Source: Protonemura montana (lineage: Eukaryota > Arthropoda > Insecta > Plecoptera > Nemouridae). Taken from it: 64,000 bases of DNA. Made by a program: the position numbers and the translations under genes. The stretch spans positions 10,509,860-10,573,859 of the forward strand of contig OX387604.1 in NCBI GenBank assembly GCA_947568835.1, written 5' to 3'. Below, piece by piece: positions 25,845 to 36,960 of this stretch (its first letter is position 1; each line of letters starts with the position of its first letter). The notes under the pieces were generated by a model. The model made no database searches and was not told the DNA's origin. It saw only the letters and a program-made list of their open reading frames with translations.

Positions 25845-25930
25845 GGCGGGGTACGAACCCGGCCCCGTACTTCTTACAGCTTCTTGCTTCTTGGCTTCTT
25901 GCAGCCAACGAGGCGGATAGCTTGACGGGA
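25845..25930 (-). repeat. tRNA-like sequence 6
   Basis: The minus strand ends GGGGCCGGGTTCGTACCCCG, a paired T arm with B-box. An internal GAAGCCAAGAAGCAAGAAGC run replaces normal tRNA sequence. Confidence 0.4.
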
Positions 25931-26224
25931 CAAACAACTGGTATAATAATAACTTAATACTAATATTAATAATAAAAGAAACTGCTTAGTAAAATTATCT
26001 TCTTTATTTTATTGTACCTTTTGCAGGAAGTAAATAAAACAAGATGTAATTAAATCACTTCTAGCAGTAATATTTATTTGTGAATCCTGATGGGTAGGCC
26101 ACCTATAGTGCAGGTGTGCGCTTACGTCATGTCTACAGCCCAGGCGTTGGGAGTCGTGGGATTCTCAGAATAAAATCAAGAAAAACGTGGTAAGTTTCCA
26201 TCGCAGGTTCAAACAGGGGTGTGT

Positions 26225-26516
26225 ATTCAACTCCCCTTGAAATAATACCCCTGTTGACACCCCTCGCGGGTCAAAATCCGTCACTTGAATTTCCACCCCT
26301 AACGTTTTTCCTTATTTTTGAAGATTCGCCTATACTCTGGTCGAATGGGTAGTTTGCACCCCCGAACACGATGGGCTATTTGTATCGTGCGTAAACGTCA
26401 TACTTTAGCAGCTATCTTAATTTTAAAGATTATAACTTAAATAACTCCCTTAATTCATTAAAACTTAATTCAAATCCCCTTGAAATGTTACCCTTATGAC
26501 ACCCCTCGCGGGTATC
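26225..26516. repeat. Pair of direct repeats of about 50 bp
   Basis: 26225-26283 and 26466-26516 share TCAAATCCCCTTGAAAT / TCAACTCCCCTTGAAAT and TGACACCCCTCGCGGGT, about 240 bp apart. No coding content is seen; they may be terminal or internal repeats of an unidentified element. Confidence 0.65.
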
Positions 26517-26828
26517 TAGCTTGTCACGCAAAATTCAAGGAGGTACCCCCTGCAAGAAATTGCATATACTTATTCATGATTGGAGGAGCATAGGTATGAC
26601 GGAATGCAGGAATAATTTTTATTGTGCCATGCAGAAACCACAAATCTGGAATCAGAGTACCAGTTGCAGCCCAAGGGGTTGATGGATGTAGAGGTTTTTC
26701 TCTTTCCTTTTAAAAAAAGTGTTCAACACAGGTTGAAATTCTGAAGATTTCTTGCATGGGAGTTTGATGGGATTAGAATGCATTAAACAGTATTTTTGTA
26801 TCCTACGACTTGGCCAGTTTAGCGTATT

Positions 26829-27125
26829 ATAAACACCGGTTTACGTTGAGACCACCGAAATTAAGCAGCTCTCCTCTGGGTCAGATATTGATTGAGCGAC
26901 CATCTTACACATGACCAGTTCTGTTTGGGGTAGAGGTTGGAGGGGTGAACGCTCGTCAAAAACTTAGTTCTCAATGCTTGTCAGCCTCTTGATGCGCAAC
27001 AGTATAGATTTGTGGAGGAGTTATGTTGTTTGAGATGGGCTGCCCGGCGAAAAGGACGTCAATCCCGGTGGTCTCCTGTTACTTACAACTTTGACAGGCT
27101 TCTTCTGACATCCCCCTAAATGTAG
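26829..27125 (+). mobile_element. Diverged 5S-rRNA-derived SINE
   Basis: It keeps the head order (AAACACCGGTTTACGTTGAG, CCACCGAAATTAAGCAGC, CACATGACCAGTTCTGTTTG) and body words (GATTTGTGGAGGAG, GGTGGTCTCC), but with many substitutions and no conserved 3' block or tail. TTAAGCAGC is closer to true 5S rRNA than in the younger copies. Confidence 0.75.
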
Positions 27126-27822
27126 TGCTCCTAGGTCAGCCAGGATGCCTTTGCATAAATCTGCCACCATATTTCCAAGAGAGTTGGGGTGCTATAGAGT
27201 GCAAGAAAATTATATTTTAACATGAAGTAATAAAAATAAAATACTTTTATTGATGATTTAACCTCTTTTTTTAACACATTTCCCAGAGTAAATATGGGTC
27301 CAACCATAGACGTGCTTTAGGTGGGGCTTACAAGTCATCTTTTGCTGAAAAGGATAGAAGATATAAAAGCAGGTGGTTACTCAGGTAAATATGAAACTTT
27401 TGAAATCCCGCAAAGCTTAAACAGAGTTGAAGGTTTCGAGGAGGCAAAGCCAGGTCGTGTCCCCATCAAAATACACAATGCAATTTAAAAGTATATTTAA
27501 AGACCCTTTTCAGAAAGTTACGTTTCAGAAACGTGCAATTGTTTGAAATGTCATTTCAGACTTTTGATTTTTAACTTATTAGGTGGATGGAGGGTTTATG
27601 CAGCTGCACCTATAGCACGCCTATGAATACAATGAAATAAACATTTTTTGGACCTAGTGCAATTCAACATGCCATCACTCTTCTTTAATGTGTTATGGTA
27701 TTTCGGTCCAAACAGCCCCTAAAATAATTCCTCATTAAAACAGCCGTTATCTCCCAAAATTATACCTTCACTATAGAAACACAATTTTTAAAACAAGAAT
27801 AAGGGCATTGTTAAAACACTGG
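27126..27822. other. Intergenic sequence and presumed GALNT11 3' UTR
   Basis: AT-rich; I see no exon or recognised repeat. The part nearest 27822 should be the minus-strand GALNT11 3' UTR. Confidence 0.4.
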
Positions 27823-30800
27823 TCAATCAGATTCTGACCACTTGGTAGTCGCATCCCACTCCCACACTTGGGTTGGTGATTGATCATCACAGACCCCGGC
27901 ACTAAGATTGTCGACGACGTCAGCGTCGGTGGCATCAATGCAAAGCCCAGTGGTAACGTGACGAAGCTGGCCATGATTCGTGAGCGTCCATTCCTGCGGC
28001 CCTCCATTTCCAGAGCACCTGGTCATCATCACTTGCCCGATATCATCATCCACATCCTTCACCTCAGCACACATGATCTCACGACGCAGCTCTCCAGTGT
28101 TAGACAGAGAAAAATACTGAAACAATAAAATAATTGGATAACAAAGATGTACTTGCAAATAACAAATTAAATCCGAGCTCTCTAATTTGTAGCAATTTAC
28201 CTGGGACATTGAGATCCTTGAATGACACTGATACAATCCCAGTTGATAGGTATCGGAATCTTTTTCTCTTTGCATCATATCGAAACAGAATTTTCTGGCT
28301 TTTTTTTTTATGAATACCTTATGAGAAAAATGTAAGTAAGTTTTGAGTGTGATATTGATTCATTATAGTTTAAAAGTCCACCATCAGCATACTTACTCTA
28401 CCATGGACCTTAATGTTTTCATTCAAAATAAATTTCTCTGGATAGACGTTATCCAAAAACCACTTAAAGCTTTTACATTTCAGTTTCTTTCTTAGTTCTA
28501 AGCGCTCGGAAAGATCTCCAATACTTGCAACCTGCAATAAAAATGGTGCAGTACTTTCCAGCAAATTAACTTATCTATCTGCACTACGATGGTCGTACAT
28601 GTACTGCACCTTCAAATCGGGTCGATGAAGGTACAGCAGCTCCTTGTAGTCGTCCATCCACACTTCTGCGAGTCGTGCCGTGTTGATCCCATGTGTGTCG
28701 GCTCCTCCTGGGAATGTGTATGGATGAAAGTCTCGGAAAATGTGGCCCACTCGGGAACAAGGGATGCTTTCCAGCCTGCCACCGCATTGCCAAATCTGAA
28801 GAAAAAAATTTCATAGCCTTGTTTTTTTTACCGGATATAGGTTTTTTTTTAGAGTGTAGTAGTTACCTTTGGTAACAAAAAACAAAAAAAAACAAAAAGC
28901 AAATAAACATCTAATGAATAAACTGACCGGCAAGCTCCCTTATAAACTGTTAAATTTCTGTGACAATAATGAACAAGTACAATAGGAGGGCCTATTTGCA
29001 GCTTAGTTAATCAATTACTATCATGATCACCATTATTACTAATATTATTATTATTGTTATATTCTAATGCCACATTATCTATCTAACATTTACAATAATA
29101 CAAATAATATGTACTTGTCAGCCAATGAATAAAAAAATTAGAAAATTAGATTCAAAGTGTTCAAGTTAGCATCCCCTAAAAATCTTCAATTTTTGAGAAA
29201 AGTGTTTGTATTTTATCATCGAACAGACATTTTCTACTGGCATGACTACACAGATTTGGTTGTTGATATGTTGTTATATCTCTTGCTATTAGTTGAAAAG
29301 CAGCGTGCGTCTTACGAGATTCCCGACAGTAAAAAATTGATACTGTTACGGAGATAACTATAAAAATCTTGCATACTCTGAACGACATTTCCAGGTTTTC
29401 ACCACCCCAGACTTCCATGCGTGAATCGTAAGAGCCAACGTCCCAGAAATACTGCCGCCCAATGGCAAATAGGCCTCCAGCCATGGTTGGTGACCTATTC
29501 CAAAAGAACAAAGCATGAGCTCACATGCTTGAATCTAAGAATCGTCGTAGGTAAAAAATGTTCATTTAAAGCTCTAAAACAAAACAAAAAATATATTTGA
29601 AATATATTGTAATGAATATGATAGCAAAGAATATAACAAATATGTATGTATAAGGAAAAGTAATTATAAGATTTTTTATTACTTGACAGGTGCAGTCAAA
29701 TCATTGGGATTGCTTCTAGTCGGAAGAAACCACGTGAAGTGACCACTCCAAGTAAATCCTCCCACTTGAATGCCATCCAAAGAACGACCATATTTATACT
29801 CGAAAGTCTTGTCATCGATTATATCAATAAGTGGGATCACAGCTGCATCGGGAACTTGCTTAATTCTTTCTAGTAAAGGCTCCAGCCTAAAAGCAAAAGC
29901 ATAACGGTTAATACATTTTCGAATTCCGATATCTTCCTAATATAATGGCACCAGTTAATAGCAATATCTGAGAATGACTAGAATAGAAAACAGACAACTA
30001 GAATAGAAATTTAATGAAAAAAATGGCAAATGAAGAACTTTTATGACAACCTACTCTGACCTGATTTAACGATTTTTGTAACCCGTAATTTAAAAGATAC
30101 TCAAAACTATTGCCGTGGAAAATTCCAGTAACATGCAGTGAAATTCAGGCGTTGATGTCAGTAAAAAGCTGAACTCAAAGTTCAATCTGAGTAACCATTG
30201 AAAGAAATGATTCAGAATACATTTTTATAAATTGATTACTGACCACATAGGTGTGACCTCGCAATGAGCATCTAGGAACACGATAACCTCTCCAACAGCT
30301 TTACTAGCTCCTGCCACTCGAGCTTGAATCAGTCCTGATCTCTTTGTGAGCCGCACTAAATGCACCTTCTCTGGCAAGTGAGTGTTGATGAAGTAATCAA
30401 GCTGAGCACCCAAGCATTCTGGAGCATATCAATGGCAATTTGGTGACATTGGCAATGATGGCTGTTTCGTGTGGTCATGAAACACGTTTTTTGTTAATTT
30501 TGGCGATATATGCAGTATCAGCCAAGCGTTGTAGTTTATCAAGCATTTTACACTTACTTCTGATAAAATTTAGTTGACATAACCAAATGCACTAATTCTG
30601 CATCATCTACAGAAATTTTCTCCTCACATATTTATTAAGAGTTAAAAATATATTTTTTACTTTCAAGGTCCCAATTAGATGCTCAGCCTCTTTCTGCTCA
30701 AATTTATGGCTTTGGTCTTATTTGCTCAATTCACAAACTCTATGTCTCAATAAATATACAGTTTCAGTGACAGTTCATAGTTGCTTAAACATGCATAGAC

Positions 30801-31935
30801 ATGTTTTTTAAATCAACATTACATCATACATCTATGAACACCTTTCAACTATTATTTTTAAGCTTTTAACATTTTGCATCACTATTTATAAATTTTAGTT
30901 CTAAATAATAAATAAGCACTACGTGTTTGTTTCTAATGAAGCGTTCATTATATCAAATAGCTTTTAAATTTACTTCACTATTGCTTCTTTTAAGCTTTGT
31001 AAAGATGTAGAAAAAAAAAATAGATATGGATATAGATTTGAGATTTTTAGATTTTTAGATAGAAGATATAGATTTTTAGGTTATCTAAAAAAATTATTCT
31101 ACACAAATTTGAAGAAATTGAAATACTGACATTGATATAAAAATGTTAATGTTAATATAGCAAGTATTATTTTATTAAAATGACCATGAGCAGCAGAACG
31201 GCCACAGTATATTTGTTTCATGAATTAATGTTTGTTCTTTGTCATAAACAATTACCTCGGGTGCTTAGGTCATCAACCAGAATTATTTCCTTCAAAATGT
31301 GTGGCGGTGAGCGATTTAGGACACTGAACACAGTTCGCATCAATGAACTCCATGCTTCGTTGGTAAACACAATAACCACACTAGCAGTAGGTAGGTGTGT
31401 ATAGTCATGATCAGCTTTGATGCATCTAACAACAGAAATAAGCATAAAACTGTGGTAGGGAAAAATAATAACAGAGCACACATTCTAAACTCACTTACAG
31501 TTCATTCCGCATATCTGGCAACATTCTTGTATAAGGAATCTTATCACTTAAAAGCAAATTAAATGCCTCCTTCTTTAAAATTTTTTTCAGAGACTGTTCA
31601 CTGATATCACTTTTTGCTGGGCCTCCTCCGTCGCCAAGTTCAGCTATTATTCGAGACATTTCTTCAGATACCAAATCCTCTAGTTCTTTTATCTTTGTTC
31701 CTCGTAAAAAAGAGCCATCATAAAATGATCTAGTATCATTAGTTCTCAGATCCTGTTTAATTTGAATCAGTCTGTCAGCAACTTTTGCCTTTTCAAAATC
31801 TTCTTCTGACATGAAACGTGTGCGCTTATTTCTTGAAAATAATAGCAGATATCCGGCAAAAATGATTATTGTAAAGCACAACAATTTTAAAACTTGCTGC
31901 TTTTTCCTCCAGCACAAACCTAAACGCAGTACCAT
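27823..31935 (-). CDS. GALNT11: Polypeptide N-acetylgalactosaminyltransferase, GALNT11-like
   Basis: A type II Golgi enzyme of family GT27 that starts mucin-type O-glycosylation by moving GalNAc from UDP-GalNAc to Ser/Thr. Nine coding exons (31499-31935, 31256-31425, 30244-30418, 29683-29886, 29377-29494, 28610-28795, 28397-28531, 28201-28317, 27823-28116) join in frame to 611 residues. A short cytosolic end is followed by a signal anchor ([16 protein letters not shown]). The catalytic part has [13 protein letters not shown], the metal-binding FLDAHCEV (DxH), [29 protein letters not shown] and IWQCGG. Three ricin-type repeats follow; the first sits in the small 39-codon exon 28201-28317 (CFDMMQ ... 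LGLYQCHS). [20 protein letters not shown] matches GALNT11 best. The start is the first Met after an acceptor TTTTTCAG, so a 5' UTR exon lies upstream. It is divergent from MDH1. Confidence 0.9.
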
Positions 31936-32989
31936 CCTGAAAAATGTGTTTAAGTAAAAGTTAAAGTATGATAACATTTTTGTTCCCTGTCTTTAAAGAA
32001 GTAGATACTGTATTATTAGTGAAAGCATCATTTGAAAACAATATAGAACCATTGCATCATAGAACCAACTTTCAAAATCCTATGGTTAATTAAAGCATTA
32101 AAGCTTCTAATTTCGAATCACGTAACTTATCCAGAACATAAAGTGTCGATAAAAGTTGGCAATTAAATACGCCACTATGTAATCACTTTTATTCATGTTA
32201 TTCTTAACCAAGGTAACTCAACCATAGAGTTAATGTAACACAATGCATAAAGGAGAAGAAATACCTTCATATGATTAAAATATTGTAGGAAAGGGTTGCC
32301 TTATTCTAGATTACATAGTTCTAGATATATAATACGTGATCCCCATTTAATTTTGTATAGCTTAAAATATCAGATTGATCATAATAGAGAAGTTGTAAAA
32401 CTATTTTACCTGATGCCGGCAGCCTAGTCTAGGCAATCGAATCGAATATCATGTTATCAGTGATAACGTGGATTATTCGTATCACTATCACCGGCACGTA
32501 CCGCCACTATACATGGGCTTTGCGTCACTTTGCGTACCGCCTCACCGAAGGCAGTCTTTGCCACAGGCCATCGCCAGCCATCGCCAAACCCGCCAAACCA
32601 CACTTAACTGACAGTGACAGCTGTCATGTGCGACGTTTTATGGTGTGACTGGAAACAGCTGAGAAATTGTGTGTGTGGGTGTGTGTATGTGTGTTACCCA
32701 CGGAATATCACAGAGGACGCTGTTGCCAGTGAGATAAATTCCCTGTCTCTCTCACTCCCTTGTGTCGACGTCTGCAGTCGTCAGATTGCTACATATATTT
32801 TTAAATTTTGCCGATTATACAAGCAAGGTCAAATAAGGGTCACTTTGGTGTCACACACTGACCACTGTGCGAGGTTTGGATTGGCTGCCTTGCTCTTGTT
32901 GAGAGTGTTCTCTAGCTTCTTCTTTTAGTTCTAAACCGGAGTTCTTTGTGAAAGCAAAGTTTTCTCACAGCAGCTTTTAAGTGGAAGTC
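31936..32989. promoter_or_regulatory. Intergenic region between divergent GALNT11 and MDH1 genes
   Basis: The 1.05 kb between the start codons must contain both 5' UTRs and promoters. A GC-richer segment at about 32455-32640 with repeated GCCATCGCCA words stands out from AT-rich flanks and is the likeliest promoter core. A bidirectional promoter is possible but unproven. Confidence 0.35.
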
Positions 32990-34489
32990 ATGGTAAGATC
33001 TGATTTTTTTTTTATCCTTTAAGAGATAATGATCAAGAATTTACTTTACCTAATGAATTTTTCAGGCTGAACCTATCTGCGTTGTTGTAACGGGGGCTGC
33101 AGGACAGATTGCATATTCCTTGCTTTATCAGTTGGCCAAGGGTGATGTGTTTGGCAAAGACCAGCCGATAATTCTTCACCTTCTCGATATACCGCCAATG
33201 ATGGGAGTTCTTGAGGGTGTAGTCATGGAGATTTCCGACTGTGCATTGCCACTCGTTGTTAAAGTAGTTCCCACTGCCGACCCAGCTGTTGCATTTAAAG
33301 ACGTTGAAGCTGCATTCCTCGTTGGTGCCATGCCGCGTAAGGAAGGAATGGAGAGAAAAGACCTGCTTTCTGCGAATGTTAAAATTTTCAAAGTTCAGGT
33401 GCGTTGTGTCCTTGTCATGATGGCCTATGAACTTTGAACTTGGAGCTGATAGAGCCTGAAGCCAGGCTTGCAGTGTTCATTAACTCTAACTCAAAAGTTT
33501 TGTTTAATATGAAAAAAATATATTATAAAGTGTAAATAATTTTTTAGGGTGAAGCATTAGACAAATATGCCAAGAAGACTGTAAAAGTTCTTGTTGTTGG
33601 CAATCCAGCTAACACAAATGCCCTGGTGTGTTCAAAATATGCTCCGTCCATCCCAAGAGAAAACTTTACAGCAATGACCCGTTTGGACCAAAACCGGGCA
33701 CAAGCTCAAATCGCTGCACGATTGAAAGTAAGCTCAGCATGGAAATAAGTAGGCATTTTTTGTGTAAATATAACAACGGTGCTAATATTATTCCTTTTCA
33801 GGTTTCTGTAGATAAAGTGAAGAATGTGATTATTTGGGGGAACCATTCCTCAACTCAGTTCCCTGATGCAAGACACGCGACTGTTGAACTGCCGAGTGGA
33901 AGCAGCTCGGTGTTTGACGCTGTCAAGGATGATAGCTGGCTGAAGGCCGAATTTGTCGGAGTAAGTATTTATATAACCCACCAGTCACCATTCTATCTGT
34001 TCTCCCTTTTTGGAACGAGGCCAAGTTCCTTTCATTGAAGTGTAATGTCCAATTTACTAACCAATACTTTCGTGTGCAGACAGTGCAGAAGCGTGGGGCT
34101 GCTGTGATCGCCGCACGAAAAATGTCGTCTGCCATGTCTGCCGCTAAGGCGGCTGGAGATCATATGCACGACATATGGCAGGGGACCAAGCCTGGTCAAT
34201 TCGTGTCTATGGGAGTGATTTCTGACGGGTCATATGGCACTCCTCCAGATGTCATCTTTTCTTTCCCAGTTACCATATCAGGCAAACAGTGGAAAATTGT
34301 TCAGGTAAAAGACCTCTGCTTTTCTCTTCTACCTTTACTATTTTATACTCTTACTTTTTAAAAAAGTTGTCACTATCTTTTATGTCGTAGGGTTTGCCTC
34401 TCGAAGCCTTTGCAAAATCCCAGCTTGAAGTCACTGGAAAAGAACTGGTGGAAGAGCGCGGAGAAGCAATGTCAGTTTGTGAGAATTGA
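32990..34489 (+). CDS. MDH1: Malate dehydrogenase, cytosolic
   Basis: NAD-dependent interconversion of malate and oxaloacetate in the cytosol, part of the malate-aspartate shuttle. Six exons (32990-32992, 33066-33398, 33548-33727, 33802-33960, 34080-34304, 34391-34489) join in frame to 332 residues, as in animal MDH1. Exon 1 contributes only the ATG, followed at once by GTAAGA. The Rossmann motif [21 protein letters not shown], substrate arginines in [15 protein letters not shown], Asp in [11 protein letters not shown] and catalytic His in [11 protein letters not shown] are all present. There is no mitochondrial presequence. Cytosolic type is clear from WGNHSS and the [20 protein letters not shown] end. 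Confidence 0.97.
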
Positions 34490-34864
34490 CACGTTGCGCC
34501 GCCAACCGGACTTCCTTGCAAAATATAGTTGACGAGATGAGCTTGAGCTTGAACGTAGCATTGCACTACTGCCAAGCAGAAGCACTTAGAATGCGTGACT
34601 TGATTGTTATTTTTGGGTTGATCTAAGAGTTAATACAAATTTCATACAGATGGTTGGTAGGCGCTATGAAAAATACATGGCCAAGTCTGTAAGATGTCTT
34701 GGCCATTAGTTGACATAGTTTGTGCACACTGTTGGTGTACACACGTGGTAGTTATAAACAAAGCTTTGGTGATTTGGTTGCAGAAAAAAAAGGTGTTTTG
34801 GTCAAAACTACTTGCTGGAAGTAAAAACTATGTTAACTAGAATCGAGTGTACCTCTATCCGTAA

Positions 34865-34870
34865 AATAAA
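34865..34870 (+). promoter_or_regulatory. Candidate polyadenylation signal of MDH1
   Basis: First AATAAA after the stop, 376 bases downstream. Further AATAAA words at about 34935 and 35168 are alternatives. Confidence 0.4.
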
Positions 34871-36019
34871 AGGTACAGGTGTGCTATGAGAGAACTTAAC
34901 ATTTAAGGGGGAAAATGGTGTTTTTGATTACAAATAAATAGTTACATGAAAAATATGGCAACCTCGTGGGTACTGAATGAAATGCTTTTATATATTGACT
35001 AAGCAAACTCGCTTATTCCTCAAAAAGTTATTTTTTTTTGGGTATAAACTACCTCGAGATTAAAAATCTACTGATAGTCCTGACAGGAAGCAATGTAGCT
35101 GGAATATGCTACTTAGACTCTGTAACCTACAGATGATTTTAAAACGGTACAATGTTGAAACTATATTAATAAAACTGCTTGAAAGTCGAGGAACTCTACC
35201 TTACGCAAACTTATTTTCATCCTATTCCTGGTACCTCTGAAAATGATTGAAGTCTCATAATGCATTTTAGTGGGAAACTAAATTTATTAATGGTAATTCC
35301 CTACATATTTCGTCTTTATTTTTCAAATAAATGTTTAATGGTGTAATGATTATAATAAGCGGTCATCACAAGGATATTTTTTAAATATATTGATGCCATA
35401 GTTCAATACACATGTAAGCAAGCATAGACCCTCCTCGTCAATGAAACATCATTAATGCTTTACCGGTAGGTAAATTTTACTTTTAGTAGCTAAGCACATT
35501 GTACAACTAAATCAATGCCTAGTTGTGCAAGAAGGCACACAAAAAGGTTCAACTGTTACTGCAATGATATCATTTGTGCAGAATTTGGGGCCTTTTCTCT
35601 CATTTACAGCTGACGTATGCCATTTTAATTTTAGTTTTTACTATAGATGTCGGAAGGTCTCAACATTGTTATTGAAAAACTGCCCTCCCTGCACATTTTA
35701 TGCAAACAAATAAAAAATAAAAATAATCAGGCACTCAGGTCTACAAGATGTGTATTTCTTTTTAAAATCTCTTTCAAGTGTCACAAGTTCCTAACTTTTT
35801 CAGTTGTGCAGCTTTATTAAGCACGTACACAATCTCTGTGCATTTGCATAAAAAAAAAAAAGTAATGGCAGATCCAATTTTCTACCTGAGTACCTGCCGA
35901 CACCCTCGTAAAAAATTACAACCAAAAGTGAATTACATGCAGGTCCAATTTTGGAGGTACAAAGTACCTGCGACATGCCTAGAATTTACTTTGATATCGA
36001 AAACAAATCAATTTTCATC
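34871..36019. other. Spacer between convergent MDH1 and HECTD1
   Basis: AT-rich with several possible polyadenylation words; no exon seen. Confidence 0.4.
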
Positions 36020-36088
36020 ATTTCACAAAAAATCTTTGTTATGAGAGTGTATACGTGACACTCTCATAACAAAGATTTTTTGTGAAAT
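36020..36088. repeat. Perfect hairpin, 31-bp arms and 7-nt loop
   Basis: 36020-36050 and 36058-36088 are exact reverse complements (arm core AAATCTTTGTTATGAGAGTG). The loop is ATACGTG. It lies between the 3' ends of MDH1 and HECTD1. An exact long palindrome is unusual in otherwise unique DNA. Confidence 0.9.
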
Positions 36089-36451
36089 AATGAATTATGT
36101 GCAATAGTAAAATAATATATCTATCAGTTCTAGTTTGTGTTTCTTCTCTTAAGGTTTAATTAAATGGATACACTTGCAAAATTTGCATTTAAGCTAGTCA
36201 GTAGATGAAATGCCTACATTAAAATTGGGTTTCTTTTCAAAAGCAGCCAAACTTTAGAAATTACTCTGAAAATTACCATCAACCCATCAGTTTTATGTGT
36301 GCACACAAATAGATCACAATTTTTTGCATGGTGCTTCAAAATATATCCCCGAAATGAAATTATTCCATCCAGTCGAATGTTGTAAAACAATCTGGATACA
36401 GGTAAGCAGATATACGATGATACAATGATAATAGTAAAATTCAATCATTTA

Positions 36452-36583
36452 GGGCCGGTTTTTCAGTGGTCCGTTAAGAAACTAATAGCCCGTTTATTGG
36501 TTATTTGCAGAGCAATATCAGAAGGTGTTTTTTGTTTGTTAACCATCTGTTAATTGCTTAATGTACCACTGAAAAACAGGCAC
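36452..36583. mobile_element. MITE, PIF/Harbinger-like
   Basis: A 132-bp element with about 26-bp terminal inverted repeats (left GGGCCGGTTTTTCAGTGG, right end reverse-complemented GTGCCTGTTTTTCAGTGG), flanked by TTA on both sides (36449-36451 and 36584-36586). TTA duplications and GGGCC-type ends fit Harbinger. It is non-coding and lies in the HECTD1 3' flank or UTR. Confidence 0.65.
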
Positions 36584-36960
36584 TTAGTGAGGTACCTAAA
36601 GCAGAAAAGTCAGTCATATTTAGTGGCTGCACGTACCAAACAATGCATATAACACTCTTCACTTTCCAGCTCACACAAAAAAACTGAAGTATATATACCA
36701 TTTCATTTTTACAGTGCAAAAGAAATGGATTTGATCAAATTAAAAGGATAAAGAACGTTTCAAGCATACCACTTAAAATTAATAGACAAATTCCCATTAC
36801 AATGGTTCCAGTAAACCTGTAAAATTATAACGCCCCACCACGCCTTTCTCTGGGAAATTTCTCATCACAAAATAATCAGGTATAAAACAATAACCTCGCC
36901 AGACATGACAAACCTAATCCGAGGATTTAGCAAACCTTCCGGCCAAACTTTGGTTTTTTT

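Noticed and set aside
24847..25930. Functional tRNA genes
   Set aside because: A and B boxes are present but acceptor and T stems pair poorly and anticodon loops are not convincing.
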